From Phytophthora sp. 'mugwort' (taxonomy: Eukaryota > Oomycota > Peronosporomycetes > Peronosporales > Peronosporaceae), in assembly GCA_033558025.1 (NCBI GenBank), contig JAUCEF010000001.1, forward strand, positions 434,001-498,000: a stretch of DNA of 64,000 bases. Direction: 5' to 3'. Within the stretch, counting starts at the first letter, position 1, and each line of letters opens with the position of its first letter. The position numbers and the translations under genes were made by a program. Of the stretch, positions 60,352-64,000 are shown one piece after another. The notes under the pieces are model-generated. The model had not been told where the DNA came from and did not search any database. It worked only from the letters and a program-made list of their open reading frames with translations.

Positions 60352-61831
60352 TACCCACTTGATGCCACCCAGCTTCAAGCCCCAATGCAAGGTCTCCTTC
60401 AAATAGCGCAGACCACGCTTTACTGCTCTCCAGTGAAGCACGCCTGGATTCTCGAGAAACTGGCTGCATTCACGAACAAGATAAGTCAACCCCGGCCGCG
60501 ACCCCAGCATAAGATACATTAAACTTCCAATCACAGCTCGATATGGCTTCGTCTTCCTGAGAGCCTTCTCATCTGCATCAGTAGGACACATGGCCTTTGC
60601 GAGCTTCAAATCGGCAGTACCAGGAGTCTTACAGCCATTGCACTTGCTCATCTGAAATCGTTCAAGCACAGTAAACGCGTATTTGCGCTGACTCACAAAC
60701 ACGGTTCGCTCCTGGCGATTGCGGGTGATCTCCCAGTCAAGAATATAATGTATCTCTCCCTCCCAGATCCTTCATCTTAAACCGAGCACTGAGCATGTCC
60801 TTCAACATCTGAATGATCACCATGTTCGGTGCGAACAGGATCAGGTCATCCACGTAGATCGGAATGAACACCAACCAGCCATCGATGACTTTCCCAACAA
60901 CACACGGCTCACTGCTCAGAAAGCCAAAGCCCAATTCCTCCAAGTATGACTTCAGCAAGCGGAACCACACCCGTGATGCCTGCTTTTTTAAGCCATACAG
61001 GCTTTTCGCAGTAGACACACACCAGTCCTCTTTATTTCCATAACATAGCCCTCAGGCTGCTCCATAAAGACCTCCACGTCAATGTCTCCGTTGAGGAAAG
61101 CAGTGGTTACATCCATCTGATGTGCCTCGGAACCCACAGAACATGAACCCCTTTATGACTAGCCTAACTTTAAACCGCTCGATCTCGCCGTTAGGCATGT
61201 ACTTCACTCGGAATATCCAACGGTTACTCAGCACATCCATGCGCTTTTGTCTTGGTACGAGCACCCAGGTGCCATTCTCCATCAAGGCACGATACTCATC
61301 ATCGGCAACACGTTTCCACTGCATAGCTTGCTTTCCCTTGAGAGCTTCATCAAGTGTGTTCGGCTCTGTGATAATGCTCATTAGGCAGCAGTAATCCTGC
61401 CTCCAGTCCAGCGCTTTTTCTTTTGCCATCGCACGTTGAAGTTCCTCTCGAGCTTTGGACCACTCAACCGAACCGGAACGCACTGCAACCTCGTCTGGAT
61501 TAGTGTTCGAGTAGGCGATATAGATGTAGTCGCCGAACCACGATGGCGGTTTGCTTACACGTCCACTCTGTGTCACCAGACAGACCTCTGTGCTCGCACC
61601 TTCCGGAGCCACATATTCCCGCAAGCCTCGCTGCGTGGAAGCCGCTAAGTCGTCCTTCGAGGAAGCATCACGAGAACTTGGCATCTCCGAATCCGTGGTC
61701 GTTATCCCACGTACTGTTGGAGTAGAAGGCCGCTGTCGGGTTGGCAACTCATCACTTGCCATTCTTGCACGCTTCTCATCACAAGTTTGACGAGGTTGTG
61801 CGTCTGCAGGCGGTGCATTTGCGCCGCCCAA
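60352..61831 (-). pseudogene. Copia reverse transcriptase region
   Basis: Three minus-strand frames together give the reverse transcriptase. 61831-61079 holds the N-terminal part (LDEALKGKQAMQWKRVADDE, then NGTWVLVPRQKRMDVLSNRW and FKVRLVIKGF). 61018-60737 holds SLYGLKKQASRVWFRLL and the catalytic YVDDLILFAPN. 60702-60352 holds RKYAFTVLERFQMSKC, PYRAVIGSLMYLMLGSRPGL and the tether toward RNase H. Frame changes near 61079 and 60720 indicate that it is inactive. It is interrupted at 60351 by the nested element. Confidence 0.88.
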
Positions 61832-62042
61832 CGTCTTTTCTTCTTTGCACCGCGCACAGCCATTTCGCCGTTTTCGTCGAGCTCACCTCGCAGGTGGTCA
61901 ACTTGCAAATGTTCGTTGTGGTTTTCAGCGCGCACTGGCACTGTGCCTGGTGTACTTTGATGCATCTGCTTTCGTCTTTTTTTCTGACGAGGTTCTGCAT
62001 CTTCTGAGACGTCACAAGGACGACCTCGCTTTTCAACTCTTC

Positions 62043-63113
62043 TCACCTCGTCTTGCGTTCCCCATCTTCTGATCCTGCATGAGCCTCAGCCCCACCTGTC
62101 CGGGCACTATCGACAGCATCATGTCCATCAGCCCCGCCTGCCCGGATATCGTCCGGTTGATTCTCGGCCCCACCAGTTTGAGAGCCCTCTTTGGCCCCAG
62201 CAGCTTTGTCACAATGAGCTTCTTCCAACATTGACGGGATGCTCTCCATAGCATCAGTACCAACACCCAAATACTGAGTAGTTGACATTGTCGACACATC
62301 TTGATTTCGACTGATGAAGACACGTCCGGGTTTGTTCTCGTAGAAAACGGCAGTATGACTGTAGAAGGATTTGTTAGTTTCACTGTCCAGCAAACGATAG
62401 CCTCGCTGCTCTCGGGAGTAGCCAACGCAAAATGCTTCACGAGCCTTTGATTCCATCTTCTCCCGCACGACTTTGTCGACATAAGCCAGGACAGCACATC
62501 CGAATGTCCTCAGGCGTGAATAAGGCGGGGTCTCTCGATACCATACCGCGTAAGGCACTTGCATGTCTTTCGTAGCATTGGGTACGATATTCACGTAGAA
62601 TGCTGTCGTCACGGCAGTTTCCGCCCACAGCTCTGGTAGCCGAAAATGCACTAGCAGACCGCGCATTCGTTCTGTGACGGTTCTTATCATGCGCTCCGCT
62701 ACGCCGTTTTGCTTAGGTGTGTGCTTCACCGTTAATGAGCACTCTATTCCATAGTTCTTCTTGCAGCGATCTCCACATGGAAGCAACTCCTCCGCATTAT
62801 CACATCGCAGTTTTTTCATTCTCACTTTAAGTTGCGTCTTCACTTGTTCATACAGGAGCTCAAACTTGCCGTACACGTCGGAGTGCTCCTTCATCAGATA
62901 CAGTGTCGCAAACCGACTTGCTTCATCCACGAAGAGAGTAAAGTAACGATTGCCCGAGTAGGATGCAACAGCATACGGCCTCCATACATCCACATGCGCA
63001 AATTCACCTACAAGCCACTCGCCGGGTGCGCTGACTGACTGAAAACTTTTCCGCACCATCTTCCTTTTCGCACACGATTCACAGTGAAACTTGTCATCAA
63101 CCCGCAAGTCCAC
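62043..63113 (-). pseudogene. Copia integrase
   Basis: This 356-codon frame contains the end of the GAG-pre-integrase zinc region (FHCESCAKRKMVRKSF; the upstream His-His part falls in a broken stretch near 63120-63220). It continues with the DDE core: HVDVWRPYAVASYSGNRYFT, RCDNAEELLPCGD and TPKQNGVAERMIRTV supply the three acidic residues. The C-terminal region has the usual GKAPYSxLRxFGC-like block (YSRLRTFGCAVLAYV). The core looks intact even though the element as a whole is broken. Confidence 0.9.
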
Positions 63114-63223
63114 GTTAGTCAGCGGCTAGTCTGCATGCCGAAACAAAGCATTGAACACATTCAGTCCTGGTTGACCCAGTCTTGTATCCCACAAGCTCAA
63201 GCTTTGCTCCGTAGGACAAGTCG

Positions 63224-63697
63224 TCACCATTGCAGAATCGGTAGTTTCACCATAGCAAAGTCATCGTCGTCGAAGTAAACTTGAATACGTTGGTCTGGAG
63301 GCAATGTGGTCTTAACTTGTCTCCGCACTGAGAACAAGCTGCATTGAAATTCAGGTACATAGCGTGTGTCATGCAGCAGCAGTGTGCGCACTCCACCAGA
63401 CGTGCTCAACACCTTTCGCACAGTTCCAACTCCTGCCGCGTTTAACCAATTGTCTCCACCAACTCTCACGGTAGCACTCAGTGGCGTGAACGAGATAAAG
63501 TCGACTTTCTGGTTTGTGAGATGGTTTGTGCAGCCCGAATCCAAATACAATCTCCCACGAGCTAGGCGATCCAAGTTCCTAACAATAAGATCACGAGCAA
63601 CATGAGCACCATCTTGCTCTTCATTGGAATAGTTGCCTCGTGAACCACTGTCCTTAGCACTACCATGCAACTTATCATCCGTCTTGGTACGCTTCAC
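63224..63697 (-). pseudogene. Copia aspartic protease region
   Basis: The frame includes GRLYLDSGCTNHLTNQKVDF; DSGCTNH is the Copia version of the aspartic protease active site (Asp-Ser-Gly). It is followed by the usual TLLLHDTRYVPEF segment. It is separated from gag by a stop near 63697 and from integrase by a broken stretch. Confidence 0.85.
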
Positions 63698-64000
63698 TGA
63701 TTGTCAGCACCTTGATTGTCCGTCGGTGGTCGTTTGCCTAAATAGGGGCAGTCACAAACTTGATGGCCTTGCTCATGGCAGTGAAAACAACTCCCTCGAC
63801 TTGACTGCTGTCCACCACGACCTTGTCCACATCCATGGCCTCTGCCAGCACCTCCACCACGTCCACTGGGTCCTCTTCCTCCCGGTCCACCACGTCCACG
63901 ACCACGGCCTCCATCTGACATGTAGGCTTTGATTTCCTCGTCAACTTTAGACCTTCAGCTCTGCGTCCCTGCCGACGGTCGTATGCCACTTCCAAAGCAT
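63694..64000 (-). pseudogene. Copia gag C-terminus with zinc knuckle
   Basis: A Gly/Arg-rich linker (RGRGRGGPGGRGPSGRGGG) leads into a CX2CX4HX4C zinc knuckle (CFHCHEQGHQVCDC), the nucleic-acid-binding end of gag. A frame slip near 63915 separates it from the preceding gag segment (YDRRQGRRAEGLKLTRK), which runs off the window's right edge. Confidence 0.85.

Larger units (their letters stand above)
58940..64000 (-). mobile_element. Ty1/Copia LTR retrotransposon remnant, extends beyond the window
   Basis: The minus strand reads gag, protease, integrase, reverse transcriptase and RNase H in this order, which defines Copia (integrase before reverse transcriptase). Frames are broken in several places, and a 913-bp DNA element sits inside the RNase H region. 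The 5' end with its LTR and the start of gag lies to the right of the window. Confidence 0.9.

Noticed and set aside
1..64000. RxLR effectors, CRISPR arrays, tRNA or rRNA genes
   Set aside because: No signal peptide followed by RxLR-dEER was seen among the supported frames. There is no regularly spaced direct-repeat array, and I recognised no tRNA cloverleaf or rRNA sequence. A covariance-model search would be needed for certainty on RNAs.

Overview
The window looks like an oomycete nuclear genome, most likely Phytophthora or a close relative. Host genes are GC-rich and mostly intronless. They include hexose-type MFS transporters, a divergent pair of secreted trypsin-fold proteins (one catalytically dead, like Phytophthora glucanase inhibitor proteins), heme-thiolate peroxidases and a fatty-acid-type P450. 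They sit as islands between AT-richer deserts of decayed pogo, hAT, piggyBac, LINE and Copia elements. The species assignment is inference.

Layout. 1-6.7 kb is a graveyard of pogo-like and hAT-like transposases. 6.8-12.7 kb is a gene island: cytochrome P450, two tandem heme-thiolate peroxidases, then VPS33 on the minus strand. 12.8-20.0 kb holds a head-to-head (palindromic) pair of MFS sugar transporter copies. Both carry the same two N-terminal frameshifts, and the right copy is split by a 2,150-bp hAT element with an 8-bp target duplication. 20-31.7 kb is a transposon cluster: a 5'-truncated LINE, a long CT microsatellite, and a pogo transposase interrupted by a piggyBac-like element. 31.7-36.7 kb is a second head-to-head pair of near-identical, intact MFS transporters. 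37.2-46.2 kb is a co-oriented minus-strand cluster: a large repeat protein, an LRR-like protein and a PH-START-EDR2 lipid-binding protein. 46.4-48.8 kb holds the inactive/active S1 protease pair, followed by a helical protein of unknown function at 49.9 kb. 52.2-56.3 kb is SF3B1, the core U2 snRNP spliceosome scaffold. 58.9-64.0 kb is a decayed Copia element on the minus strand, carrying a nested 913-bp TA-flanked element with 26-bp inverted repeats.

The most striking feature is a 150-residue mini-intein inside the SF3B1 homologue (55083-55532). It begins with Cys, has a TxxH block B, ends in His-Asn, and is followed by Cys. Removing it restores the nearly invariant SF3B1 HEAT-repeat sequence without a gap. 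It has no homing endonuclease. The insertion lies about 39 residues upstream of the Arg that corresponds to human R1074 of the branch-site/pladienolide pocket. A core splicing factor here would therefore itself need protein splicing to mature.
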